The translations under genes were made by a program, and so were the position numbers. Below the pieces are notes generated by a model. The model was given only the letters and a program-made list of their open reading frames with translations. It was not told where the DNA came from and ran no database searches. From Pseudomonas knackmussii B13 (GTDB lineage: Bacteria > Pseudomonadota > Gammaproteobacteria > Pseudomonadales > Pseudomonadaceae): a stretch of DNA of 64,000 bases. Shown piece by piece: positions 24,156 through 31,713 of the stretch. Positions within the stretch are counted from its first letter, which is position 1. Each line of letters begins with the position of its first letter. The stretch spans positions 2,549,501 to 2,613,500 of the forward strand of contig NZ_HG322950.1 of the NCBI RefSeq assembly GCF_000689415.1, read 5' to 3'.

Positions 24156-24974
24156 TCACGGGGTCTCGATACGGCGTTGCAGCAGGTTGATCAGCAGCAG
24201 CAGGACGAAGGCCACGACCAGCATCAGCACGCCGATGGCGGTGGCGCCGGTGTAGTCGTACTGGTCCAGCTTGACCATGATCAGCAGCGGCAGGATCTCG
24301 GTCTTCATCGGCATGTTGCCGGCGATGAAAATCACCGAGCCGTACTCGCCGACGCCGCGGGCGAAGGCCAGGGCGAAGCCGGTCAGCCAGGCCGGCAGCA
24401 GCGCCGGCACGAGGATGTGACGGAACACCTGGAGCGGCTTGGCGCCCAGGCAGGCGGCGGCCTCTTCGACTTCGCGCGGGATGTCTGCCAGCACCGGTTG
24501 CAGGGTGCGCACGACGAAGGGCAGGACCACGAAGGTCAGCGCCAGGGTGATGCCCAGCGGGGTGTAGGCGATCTTCAGGCCGAACTCGGCAGCCAGCTTG
24601 CCGACCGCGCCGGCCGGGGCGTAGAGCGCGGTGAGGGCGATACCGGCGACGGCGGTGGGCAGGGCGAAGGGCAGGTCGATCATGGCGTCGATGATCTTCC
24701 GACCGGGGAAGCGGTAGCGCACCAGCACCCAGGCCAGCAGCGTGCCGATCACGCCGTTCACCAGCGCGGCGATCAGCGCGGTGCCGAAGCTCAGCTTGAG
24801 CGCGGCGAGCACGCGGGGCGCGGTGATGACGGCCCAGAACTGATCCCAGGAAAGCTGGGTGGTTTTGAGGAACAAGGCACCCAGGGGAATCAGCACCAAA
24901 AGGCTGAGATACACCAGGGTGTAGCCCAGAGTCAGCCCGAAGCCGGGTATGACCGGGGAGATGCGTCGTGACAT
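24156..24974 (-). CDS. cysT: Sulfate ABC transporter permease CysT (CysU)
   Basis: Inner-membrane permease of 272 residues, first membrane segment near 15-38. The EAA loop reads EEAAACLGAKPLQVFRHILVPALLPA and the motif AVAGIALTALYAP lies near 110. It follows sbp after a 117-base spacer that holds three strong hairpins. It forms the transmembrane pore with CysW. Confidence 0.95.
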   Translation of the reverse strand: MSRRISPVIPGFGLTLGYTLVYLSLLVLIPLGALFLKTTQLSWDQFWAVITAPRVLAALKLSFGTALIAALVNGVIGTLLAWVLVRYRFPGRKIIDAMIDLPFALPTAVAGIALTALYAPAGAVGKLAAEFGLKIAYTPLGITLALTFVVLPFVVRTLQPVLADIPREVEEAAACLGAKPLQVFRHILVPALLPAWLTGFALAFARGVGEYGSVIFIAGNMPMKTEILPLLIMVKLDQYDYTGATAIGVLMLVVAFVLLLLINLLQRRIETP

Positions 24975-25003
24975 CGTCTGTCCTTACTCGTTAACGCGTT
25001 GAG

Positions 25004-25082
25004 CCCCCGCCCTGGGGCGGGGGTTTTCACCGTGGCGGCCGGTGCACCGGCCGCCGAGGTTTGCTGCCCGGCCGGGGCCGGG
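25004..25082 (-). other. Three consecutive hairpins between sbp and cysT
   Basis: In transcription order: CCCGGCC/GGCCGGG (25067-25082); a perfect 22-base palindrome at 25034-25055 centred on GGTGCACC; and CCCCCGCCC/GGGCGGGGG (25004-25023). Such structures after a binding-protein gene usually stabilise its mRNA or limit read-through, giving more binding protein than permease. On the plus strand the last one is followed by TTTT, resembling an intrinsic terminator. Confidence 0.75.
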
Positions 25083-25091
25083 CGAGGCGCA

Positions 25092-26090
25092 TCACTGCGC
25101 CTCGTAGATCTTGTCGAACACGCCGCCGTCGTTGAAGAACTTCGGCTGCGCGACCTTCCAGCCGCCGAATTCCTTGTCGATGGTCACCAGGTCGAGTTTC
25201 GGGAACTGGTTGGCGAACTCGGCGGCCACCTTGGCGTCGCGCGGGCGGTAGAAGTTCTGTGCGGCGATGCGTTGGCCTTCGGCGCTGTACAGGTAATTCA
25301 GGTATTCCTCGGCGACCTTGCGGGTGCCCTTCTTGTCGACCAGCTTGTCGACCACCGCCACCGGCGGCTCGGCCAGGATGGAGAGGGAAGGCACGACGAT
25401 CTCGAAGTTCTCGCCGCCCTGTTCCTTCTTCGCCAGGAAGGCTTCGTTCTCCCAGGCCAGCAGCACGTCGCCGATGTTGTTGTTGACGAAGGTGATGGTC
25501 GAGCCGCGGGCGCCGGTATCCAGCACCGGGACGTGCTTGTACAGGTCCTTCACGTAGGCCTCGGCCTTCTCGTCGCTACCGTATTGCTTCTTCGCCCAGG
25601 CCCAGGCGGCCAGGAAGTTCCAGCGGGCGCCGCCGGAGGTCTTCGGGTTCGGGGTGATGACCTCGACGCCATTCTTGGTCAGGTCGGCCCAGTCCTTGAT
25701 GCCCTTGGGGTTGCCCTTGCGCACCAGGAACACGATGGTCGAGGTGTAGGGGGTGCTGTTGTTCGGCAGGCGTGCCTGCCAGTCGGCCGGCAGCAGGCTG
25801 CCGTTCTTGTTCAGCTCGTCGATGTCGCCGGCCAGGGCCAGGGTCACCACGTCAGCCTTCAGGCCGTCGATGACCGCGCGGGCCTGCTTGCCCGAGCCAC
25901 CGTGGGATTGCTGCACGGCGAGGTCGTCACCGCCCTGGGCCTTCCAGTGCTTGATGAAGGCGGCGTTGTAGGCCTGGTAAAGCTCGCGGGTCGGGTCGTA
26001 GGAAACGTTCAGCAGTTGGGTGGCAGCGGCTGCCGGGCCTGCGATCAGGGCACTGGCGAGGGCGGCCAGGGCGAAACGGCGGATGGACAT
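25092..26090 (-). CDS. sbp: Periplasmic sulfate-binding protein Sbp
   Basis: Exported binding protein of about 332 residues. The signal peptide is MSIRRFALAALASALIAGPA with cleavage after AAA near residue 23; AGGAG lies eight bases before this ATG. The family motifs are NVSYDPTRELYQAYN and the ligand-loop SHGGSGKQARAVIDG; NPKTSGGARWNFLAAWAWA contributes further sulfate contacts. It heads the cysTWA genes and follows the oscA-like gene. Confidence 0.95.
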   Translation of the reverse strand: MSIRRFALAALASALIAGPAAAATQLLNVSYDPTRELYQAYNAAFIKHWKAQGGDDLAVQQSHGGSGKQARAVIDGLKADVVTLALAGDIDELNKNGSLLPADWQARLPNNSTPYTSTIVFLVRKGNPKGIKDWADLTKNGVEVITPNPKTSGGARWNFLAAWAWAKKQYGSDEKAEAYVKDLYKHVPVLDTGARGSTITFVNNNIGDVLLAWENEAFLAKKEQGGENFEIVVPSLSILAEPPVAVVDKLVDKKGTRKVAEEYLNYLYSAEGQRIAAQNFYRPRDAKVAAEFANQFPKLDLVTIDKEFGGWKVAQPKFFNDGGVFDKIYEAQ

Positions 26091-26213
26091 GGTACGGCTC
26101 CTGGAAATGCTTATTGGCGTTTGTTCTGTTTTCACTGCGCGGTCAGGCGGGATTCGCTGGCCGGCGCCGGGGTCGTCATGCCCATCAGTGGTCTGGTAGG
26201 GATGCTGGGGGTG

Positions 26214-26396
26214 TCAGCTGCGCTTGGGGGCCTGGGCCTGCAAGCGGAATTTTTCCTTGCGCTCGATCTGCACGACCTGGCCGTTGTGCACGGTGATTTC
26301 CACCGAGCCGAAGCGCAGGCCCTGCAGGGCGGCCTGGATGTCGTGGAGGACGTCGGCTTCGTCCTTGCCTTCGAGGCTTCTGAGTGGGGCGCTCAT
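26214..26396 (-). CDS. oscA: OscA-like small protein (YezD/DUF2292 family)
   Basis: A 60-residue protein of the DUF2292 family. In P. corrugata, oscA lies next to sbp and is needed for use of organosulfur compounds and for chromate tolerance under sulfur limitation. The central motif IQAALQGLRFGSVEITVHNG and the tail QIERKEKFRL are the family core. It lies 123 bases before sbp on the same strand, repeating the known oscA-sbp order. The molecular mechanism is unknown. Confidence 0.85.
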   Translation of the reverse strand: MSAPLRSLEGKDEADVLHDIQAALQGLRFGSVEITVHNGQVVQIERKEKFRLQAQAPKRS

Positions 26397-26640
26397 GTTC
26401 TTTGCTCCTTGGACGGATACCCGCGCTTCGGGGCGGGCTTGGAGCGGATAGTAGAGAGGGGTGATTATTCTTAAAAATACTTAATATTCATTTATATATT
26501 CCTTTATGTTCTATTTGAGGGCCTGTCCATGAAGCGGAGCTGATCTAGATCATTGGAATAAGCAAATGAATTCTTATTCCTTAACTCTTTTCGTTCGCCT
26601 GCCTAGACTGCGCCCCATTACCTTCAGGGAGCTTCAAGCC
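26397..26640. promoter_or_regulatory. AT-rich divergent promoter region, oscA and hydrolase
   Basis: The 244-base gap is clearly more AT-rich than the flanks. A perfect inverted repeat GGAATAAG (26555-26562) / CTTATTCC (26573-26580) with a 10-base spacer stands out. The following stretch TAACTCTTTTCGTT (26582-26595) matches TAATTCTTTTCGTT before the ssu genes (30902-30915) at 13 of 14 positions. CysB-type sulfur-limitation control is likely; the exact boxes are not certain. Confidence 0.6.
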
Positions 26641-27222
26641 ATGGCCAGCACATCCACGCACTACCTGATCCTGCCGGGCTGGCAGGGTTCGCCGGACGAG
26701 CATTGGCAAAGCCATTGGCAGCGTTGCCTGCCCAATGCCCGCCGGGTGGAGCAGGCCGACTGGGTCAACCCGGACCTGCAGCAATGGGTCGAAACCCTGG
26801 AGCGGCACGTGTCAGCCAGCCGTTCGCCGCTGATCCTGGTGGCGCACAGCCTGGGCTGCATCACGGTGGCCCACTGGGCCGCACAGGCATCCTGGGCCTC
26901 GCTGAACAAGGTGCGCGGCGCGCTGCTGGTGGCACCGGCCGACGTCGAGCGGCCGAACTGCCCGGCGCCGCTGCAGGGCTTCGCGCCCATCCCGCGGGAC
27001 GCGCTGCCATTCCCCAGCCAGCTGGTCGGCTCGGACAGCGACCCCGCCGCCAGCGCCGCACGCGCCATCGAGCTGGCCGCCGACTGGGGGGCTCAGGCAG
27101 CAATCCTGCCCGGCGCCGGACACATCAACGTGAAATCCGGCCACCAGCAGTGGGAGCAGGGCTTCGCCTTCCTCTATCGCCTGCAGCGGCGCATCGAGCA
27201 GGACGAGCGCAAGCGGGCGTGA
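26641..27222 (+). CDS. RBBP9/YdeN-type serine hydrolase
   Basis: Small alpha/beta hydrolase of 193 residues. It begins MASTSTHYLILPGWQGSPDE, with the LPGWQGSPDEHWQ motif of the family. The nucleophile elbow is VAHSLGC (Ser near 72), the acid is probably in VGSDSDP, and the histidine is in LPGAGHINVKSGH. AGGGAG precedes the start; the longer frame begins in the promoter. The shared motif with the ssu promoter suggests sulfur-starvation expression. The substrate is unknown. Confidence 0.85.
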   Translation: MASTSTHYLILPGWQGSPDEHWQSHWQRCLPNARRVEQADWVNPDLQQWVETLERHVSASRSPLILVAHSLGCITVAHWAAQASWASLNKVRGALLVAPADVERPNCPAPLQGFAPIPRDALPFPSQLVGSDSDPAASAARAIELAADWGAQAAILPGAGHINVKSGHQQWEQGFAFLYRLQRRIEQDERKRA

Positions 27223-27244
27223 TCGACCACGTCCACGATGAAAG

Positions 27245-27280
27245 CCGCCGTGCTCGAAAGGGCACGGCGGTTCTTCTTTG
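27245..27280 (+). terminator. Intrinsic terminator after the serine hydrolase
   Basis: CCGCCGTGC (27245-27253) pairs with GCACGGCGG (27262-27270), followed by TTCTTCTTT. This is the clearest rho-independent terminator in the window. Confidence 0.85.
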
Positions 27281-27325
27281 CGTAGCCGGTATTTGCTGCG
27301 TGGGTGACGAAGTTGGGGAGGGCTA

Positions 27326-27757
27326 CTAGCGCACTCTGTTGGCTACGAAGTTGATCACCGGCATGACCGCTTCATCGCCCACGTAGAACGCAGCAGAATT
27401 AGTGAAGGAGTACACGCGGCCATTCACGGTGACGTTGACCTGGTTGCCTTGCCCCGTCACTTGCGCGTCCCCCACATCGGTAATGAGGAAAGGCTCGCGC
27501 TCTGCCAGATGCTTCAAGGGCGTGTTGCCTAGTTCCCCGTCAAGGTAGTAGCGGTAAACGTCCGAAACGGTCGCGCCGCCGCCTTTATATTTTGTGATAT
27601 AGAGCCAGATTTTTTCGCTTATTTTCTGTGTCGAATAGAAGTCATCGTCCGGTGCGGCGTAATAGTATTTTTGGTAAGCCAAGTATCCAATCACTATTGT
27701 CAGCAGCGTGAGGGTCAAGATTCGATGTAGAAGTTTAATAATCGTATTGCTTTGCAT
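27326..27757 (-). CDS. Putative membrane-anchored immunity protein
   Basis: A protein of about 143 residues with one N-terminal membrane segment (LLHRILTLTLLTIVIGYLAY, about 8-27) and a polar domain outside, containing VYRYYLDGELG and a beta-rich end (VNVTVNGRVYSFTNSAAFYV). No known domain is recognised. Its first 23 bases overlap the end of the toxin-44 gene, as is usual for toxin-immunity pairs, so it is read as the candidate immunity protein. This is inference from position. A TTG six bases upstream (27763) is an alternative start. The DNA is more AT-rich than the surroundings. Confidence 0.6.
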   Translation of the reverse strand: MQSNTIIKLLHRILTLTLLTIVIGYLAYQKYYYAAPDDDFYSTQKISEKIWLYITKYKGGGATVSDVYRYYLDGELGNTPLKHLAEREPFLITDVGDAQVTGQGNQVNVTVNGRVYSFTNSAAFYVGDEAVMPVINFVANRVR

Positions 27758-28127
27758 ACTCAATTCCGTGCTTTATCCAGGTCTGATCATCTGGGTCGTC
27801 GCCATAGGGCGGTTCGCCATACCAATTTCCCCAGCCAGGTTTTGATGTTCCCGCCCGTCCTTGCGCGAAGCCTGCACCCATGAGAAGTATGTTTTCTGGT
27901 ATGCCTGCCACATACCCAGTAGCCCCGTAGTTGAAATTTCCAAAATCGGCCAGCGAGGAGTCCTGTTGTTTGTAGTCCCATTCGCCACCATTTCTGACCT
28001 TTTGATAAAACCAATAGTAAGTCTGCGGAAGTGCCATTCCTCTCGGAACTCTATCTCTTCGGGCTTCGTGCAAGTTTCTGGAAAGAATGCTCATTCCGTT
28101 AGCTGGCATGCGCGGCATTATTGCCAT
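27735..28127 (-). CDS. Polymorphic toxin type 44 domain protein
   Basis: A 130-residue stand-alone protein that matches the bacterial toxin 44 (Ntox44) domain. The conserved stretches are VRNGGEWDYKQQ (about 44-55), FGNFNYGATG (62-71) and the acidic PPYGDDPDDQ (106-115). Its activity is not established here. No signal peptide or export domain is attached, unlike most polymorphic toxins, but AGGAG sits properly before the ATG, so it is not simply a broken fragment. The overlapping downstream gene is a candidate immunity gene. Low GC suggests transfer. Confidence 0.75.
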   Translation of the reverse strand: MAIMPRMPANGMSILSRNLHEARRDRVPRGMALPQTYYWFYQKVRNGGEWDYKQQDSSLADFGNFNYGATGYVAGIPENILLMGAGFAQGRAGTSKPGWGNWYGEPPYGDDPDDQTWIKHGIEYAKQYDY

Positions 28128-28610
28128 GGTTTATCTCCTGGCGAATTAATGGGTGGTATCGCTGGCCAGTTGCTCGGAGCGATAGCTCAATGAAATGGCG
28201 CATCGAGCTTGGGGCGTGAGTTGAATCGCAGTTCATTCGGTGCGCTTTTTTGAAAGCTGGAGATAGTTGCCTCTGGAGCTGTAAGGCGCTTTGCAGTGAG
28301 TTCAGATAAGGCTGTACGAAATGTCGTAAGCATTCGATGCCAGGGATCGTCACTCCCTCGTCGTCCCCGCAAACGCGGGACGCAGCTCCGTAGGGGGATC
28401 ACCCAGAAGACAGCGCCTCAATCCACCATCCGTCGCCACGCTTCCATCGGTGCTTGAGTTTGTTCGTTTTGTGATCAATAAATATCGTTATGAGATTTTA
28501 GTCTCACGAAACGCTCCGGACTCAAACTCGCCAAGGGAGCCGCGCATGGCGCTGATCTACCCGGAATCCAAGCATGGGCACCTCGAAGGGTTGCAACCGG
28601 AGGCGGGGCG
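28128..28610. other. AT-rich non-coding gap with a small palindrome
   Basis: About 480 bases between the toxin-44 gene and the TetR gene carry no convincing gene; short open frames here lack ribosome sites and family features. A single GC hairpin (CCCGC/GCGGG type) lies near 28360-28380. TGAGATTTTAGTCTCA at 28491-28506 is a small inverted repeat (TGAGA/TCTCA) 105 bases before the TetR start and may be its operator. The junction between AT-rich and GC-rich DNA may mark an insertion. Confidence 0.5.
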
Positions 28611-29219
28611 ATGAGTCCGTCGAACCTGCGCCAACAGCAGAAGCAGCGCACCCGCCAGGCGCTCTTGCAGGCGGCGGCCACGTTGCTCAGCCAGGGCGGA
28701 CGGCCGACCCTGGAGGAGGTCGCGGCACAGGCGATGGTTTCGCGGGCCACGGCCTATCGCTATTTCCCGAAGATCGAGACGCTTTACCTGGAGGCTTCCA
28801 TCGATGTGGATACGCCCCAGGCCGAGCAGGTGCTCGCCGGGGTTTCCGGTCGCGATGCGGTGGCTCGCTTGCGGCGGGTCGACGATGCGCTGGATGCCAT
28901 GTCGCGGGCCAACGAGGTCGCCTTGCGCATGATGCTCGCGCAGTCACTGGAGCTGAGCGCGCGGGGTGAGTCCGATGCCGTGCTGCCGGTTCGGCAGAAC
29001 CGCCGCACGCCCTTGATCGATGCCGCACTGGAGCCGCTGTCCGCGCGCTTCACCCCGGCGGCGCTGAAGAACCTCAGGCATGCCTTGGCCCTGGTGATGG
29101 GGCCGGAGGCGATGATCGTGTTCAAGGATGTCTTGCAACTCGACGATGCCGAGGCCCGCCGGGTCAGGCGCTGGGCTATCCGCGCACTGGTCCGGGCGGT
29201 CGATCCGCAATCCCGATAG
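28611..29219 (+). CDS. TetR-family transcriptional regulator
   Basis: A 202-residue regulator. The helix-turn-helix is at about 17-55: RQALLQAAATLLSQGGRPTL, then VAAQAMVSRATAYRYFPKIE. The C-terminal ligand domain is not assignable. The cytochrome c gene begins 13 bases after it, so the two form an operon and the regulator probably controls itself and the cytochrome. GGGGCG before the ATG is a weak ribosome site. Confidence 0.85.
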   Translation: MSPSNLRQQQKQRTRQALLQAAATLLSQGGRPTLEEVAAQAMVSRATAYRYFPKIETLYLEASIDVDTPQAEQVLAGVSGRDAVARLRRVDDALDAMSRANEVALRMMLAQSLELSARGESDAVLPVRQNRRTPLIDAALEPLSARFTPAALKNLRHALALVMGPEAMIVFKDVLQLDDAEARRVRRWAIRALVRAVDPQSR

Positions 29220-29232
29220 AGGAGGGCAGTTG

Positions 29233-29712
29233 ATGAAACCCCACGTCCAGGCATCCTGCGCGGCGGCGTTGCTCGCCGCCTGTTCCGCCGGCCTCGCGGC
29301 CGACCCGGCGCCAACCGAGTCCAGCGATCCGGTCCAGCGTGGCCGCTACCTGGTGCGCATCGCCGGCTGCAACGATTGCCACACGCCGAACTACGCTCCG
29401 TCGCTGGGGCAGGTCGACGAGAAGCTCTGGCTCACCGGCGACCGCCTCGGCTGGTCCGGCCCCTGGGGCACGACCTACGCGACCAACCTGCGCCTGCGCC
29501 TGGCCGGCCTGAGCGAAGAGCAGTGGCTGCACCTGGTGCGCAACATGCAGCCGCGGCCGCCAATGCCCTGGTTCAACCTGCGTTCGATGAGCGAAGCCGA
29601 CCTCAAGGCGATCTATGCGTACACGCGGGCGATGGGGGCGGCGGGGGAACCCGCGCCGGCCTTTGTGCCGCCCGGCAGTGCGCCGACGGGGCCGGTGGTG
29701 CGTTTCCCGTAA
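29233..29712 (+). CDS. Periplasmic c-type cytochrome
   Basis: Monoheme cytochrome c of about 159 residues with an N-terminal signal peptide (MKPHVQASCAAALLAACSAG, possible lipobox LAAC). The heme motif is CNDCH at about 47-51 and the likely methionine ligand is in NMQPRPPMPW. GAGGGCAG precedes the ATG. The arrangement resembles the cytochrome subunits of membrane-linked dehydrogenases, yet no dehydrogenase gene is adjacent. It is co-transcribed with the TetR gene. Confidence 0.82.
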   Translation: MKPHVQASCAAALLAACSAGLAADPAPTESSDPVQRGRYLVRIAGCNDCHTPNYAPSLGQVDEKLWLTGDRLGWSGPWGTTYATNLRLRLAGLSEEQWLHLVRNMQPRPPMPWFNLRSMSEADLKAIYAYTRAMGAAGEPAPAFVPPGSAPTGPVVRFP

Positions 29713-29732
29713 AAGTGCGAGTGCAGAAACAT

Positions 29733-29757
29733 CGAGCCCGGCGCTGGGCCGGGCTCG
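29733..29757. terminator. Hairpin between cytochrome c and the second sulfate-binding gene
   Basis: CGAGCCCGGC (29733-29742) pairs with GCCGGGCTCG (29748-29757) over a five-base loop. It lies between convergent genes and probably ends both transcripts. Confidence 0.75.
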
Positions 29758-29763
29758 AGGGCG

Positions 29764-30756
29764 TCACTGGGCGGTGTAGATCTGGTCGAACACGCCGCCG
29801 TCGGCGAAGTGGGTCTTCTGGATGCTCGGCCAGTCGCCGAAGGTCTGGTTCACGTTGAAGAAGTCCACCTTCGGGAAGCGGTCGGCGTACTGCGCGAGCA
29901 CCTGCGGGTTGCGCGGGCGCAGGTAGTTCTCGGCGGCGATGCGCTGGCCTTCGTCGGACCACAGGTATTTCAGGTAGGCCTCGGCTTCGGCGCGGGTGCC
30001 TTTCTTGTCGACCACCTTGTCGACTACGGCTACCGGCGGCTCGGCTTCGGCGGAGACGCTCGGGTAGATCACCTCGAAGCCGCCACGGCCGAATTCGCGG
30101 GCGATCATCTCGGCCTCGTTCTCGAAGGTCACCAGCACGTCGCCGATCTGGTTCTGCATGAAGGTGGTGGTGGCGGCGCGGCCGCCGGTGTCCAGCACCG
30201 GGACGTGCTTGAACAGCTGGCCGACGAACTCCTTCGCCTTGGCTTCATCGCCGCCGTGCTTGAGCGAGTAGCCCCAGGCCGAGAGGTAGGTGTAGCGGCC
30301 GTTGCCCGAGGTCTTCGGGTTGGGCACCACGACCTGCACGCCGTCCTTGAGCAGGTCCGGCCAGTCGTGCAGGCCCTTGGGGTTGCCCTTGCGGACGATG
30401 AACACGGTGGCCGAGGTGAAGGGTGCACTGTCGTTCGGCAGGCGGGTCGCCCAGTCCTTCGGGACCAGGCCGCCGTTGTCGGCGAGGGCGTTGATGTCGG
30501 TGGCCATGTTCATGGTGATGACGTCGGCGGGCAGGCCGTCGATCACTGCGCGCGCCTGCTTGCTCGAGCCGCCGTGGGACATCTGGAGGGTCAGCGGCTT
30601 GCCGCCTTCGGCCTGCCAGTGCTTGAGGAAGGCGGCGTTGTAGTCCTTGTAGAAGTCGCGCATCACGTCATAGGAGGCGTTGAGCAGCGACGCGGCCTGG
30701 ACGCTGCCGGCCAGGGCAAGGCTGGCGAGGGCGGCGAGGGGCAGTAGGCGTTTCAT
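29764..30756 (-). CDS. Second periplasmic sulfate/thiosulfate-binding protein
   Basis: A 330-residue binding protein, a paralogue of the Sbp at 25092. The signal peptide MKRLLPLAALASLALAGSVQ ends with cleavage after QAA near residue 22. It keeps NASYDVMRDFYKDYN, the ligand loop SHGGSSKQARAVIDG and NPKTSGNGRYTYLSAW. There is no permease gene beside it, so it probably feeds the CysTWA channel. It is divergent from the ssu operon and shares an AT-rich control region with it. Sulfate and thiosulfate preference cannot be told apart (Sbp or CysP). Confidence 0.92.
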   Translation of the reverse strand: MKRLLPLAALASLALAGSVQAASLLNASYDVMRDFYKDYNAAFLKHWQAEGGKPLTLQMSHGGSSKQARAVIDGLPADVITMNMATDINALADNGGLVPKDWATRLPNDSAPFTSATVFIVRKGNPKGLHDWPDLLKDGVQVVVPNPKTSGNGRYTYLSAWGYSLKHGGDEAKAKEFVGQLFKHVPVLDTGGRAATTTFMQNQIGDVLVTFENEAEMIAREFGRGGFEVIYPSVSAEAEPPVAVVDKVVDKKGTRAEAEAYLKYLWSDEGQRIAAENYLRPRNPQVLAQYADRFPKVDFFNVNQTFGDWPSIQKTHFADGGVFDQIYTAQ

Positions 30757-30959
30757 CGGAGATCCTTCTGGGGGTTGAGCAACGCCGGACTATAGGCGTT
30801 TCTCTTTATTCGATAAAAGAATCATTTGTTGGGTGCTTATGCATTAAACGCAAAACCTGAATATTCATTAATGATCTAACAAAATAATTATTTATTCGTT
30901 CTAATTCTTTTCGTTTCTGCGCATAGTGGCTCCCACAACGACCCGCAAGGAACGGAATC
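30757..30959. promoter_or_regulatory. AT-rich divergent promoter region, sulfate-binding protein and ssu genes
   Basis: The 203-base region is strikingly AT-rich around 30800-30915. TAATTCTTTTCGTT (30902-30915) is shared with the hydrolase promoter at 26582. A CATAGT box at 30922-30927 is a plausible -10 element. CysB-dependent control is expected for these genes; the binding sites were not resolved. Confidence 0.6.
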
Positions 30960-31034
30960 ATGAGCCAGCTCCACAATCCCCATAGCGACGCCGATACGCC
31001 GCAGCCCCTGTGGCGCGGCCGTCGGCAACGCTGA
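30960..31034 (+). CDS. Possible 24-codon leader peptide before ssuE
   Basis: An ATG at 30960 with AAGGAACGG upstream opens a 24-codon frame (MSQLHNPHSDADTPQPLWRG, then RRQR) that stops ten bases before ssuE. It is not rich in Cys or Met apart from the initiator. Its good ribosome site and position suggest a translated leader that could couple to ssuE, but no homologue is recognised. Confidence 0.4.
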   Translation: MSQLHNPHSDADTPQPLWRGRRQR

Positions 31035-31043
31035 GGAGCGGCC

Positions 31044-31637
31044 ATGCACGTCGTCCTCCTTTCCGGCAGCCCTGCGTCGCGTTCGCGCACCGAGCTGCTG
31101 CTCGACCATGTCGCCCAGCGCCTGCAAGCGCAACGACTGGAAGTGAGCGTAATCCGCCTGCGTGATTTCCCCGCGCAGGACCTGCTCCACGCGGACTTCG
31201 CCAGCGAAGCGGTGCGGCACCTGCAGAAGCTGGTGGCGAGCGCCGATGGCCTGGTGGTGGCTACCCCGGTGTACAAGGCTTCCTTCTCCGGCGCGCTCAA
31301 GGTGCTGCTCGACCTGCTCCCGGAACGGGCCCTGGCGCACAAGGTGATCCTGCCCCTGGCCAGCGGCGGCAGCCCCGCGCACCTGTTGGCGGTGGACTAC
31401 GCGCTGAAACCGGTGCTGGGTGCGCTCAAGGCGCAGGAAATCCTGCCCGGCGTGTTCGGCGTCGACAAGCAGATCGCCTACGCCGAAGGCGCGCAGCCCG
31501 CGCGCATCGATGACGAATTGCGCGAACGCCTGGACGAGTCGGTCGAGCAGCTGCTCGCCGCCCTGGCGCGTCGCCCCGGATCGATCGATCCGCACGTATT
31601 GAACGACCGGCTGGTGAAGGCCCGCTGGAGTATCTGA
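31044..31637 (+). CDS. ssuE: NAD(P)H-dependent FMN reductase SsuE
   Basis: Flavodoxin-like FMN reductase of 197 residues that supplies reduced FMN to the SsuD sulfonatase. The phosphate-binding start LLSGSPASRSRTELLLDHV and the central ATPVYKASFSGALKVLLDLLP are the family hallmarks. GAGGAG precedes the ATG. It is the first enzyme gene of the ssuEADCBF set. Confidence 0.94.
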   Translation: MHVVLLSGSPASRSRTELLLDHVAQRLQAQRLEVSVIRLRDFPAQDLLHADFASEAVRHLQKLVASADGLVVATPVYKASFSGALKVLLDLLPERALAHKVILPLASGGSPAHLLAVDYALKPVLGALKAQEILPGVFGVDKQIAYAEGAQPARIDDELRERLDESVEQLLAALARRPGSIDPHVLNDRLVKARWSI

Positions 31638-31713
31638 TCCACCGAAATCCGTCCTTACTCGCCCGCCAACGGGCCAGCAGGCACGCACACACTCAATAGC
31701 AAAGGAGGTCGCC

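Noticed and set aside
28099..28353. Short minus-strand frame upstream of the toxin-44 gene
   Set aside because: No ribosome site and no family features; it overlaps the toxin gene start and its promoter.
28345..28390. GC hairpin GTCCCCGCAAACGCGGGACG resembling a type I-E CRISPR repeat
   Set aside because: Only one copy, no regular spacing, no cas genes; more likely a solitary hairpin or REP-like remnant.
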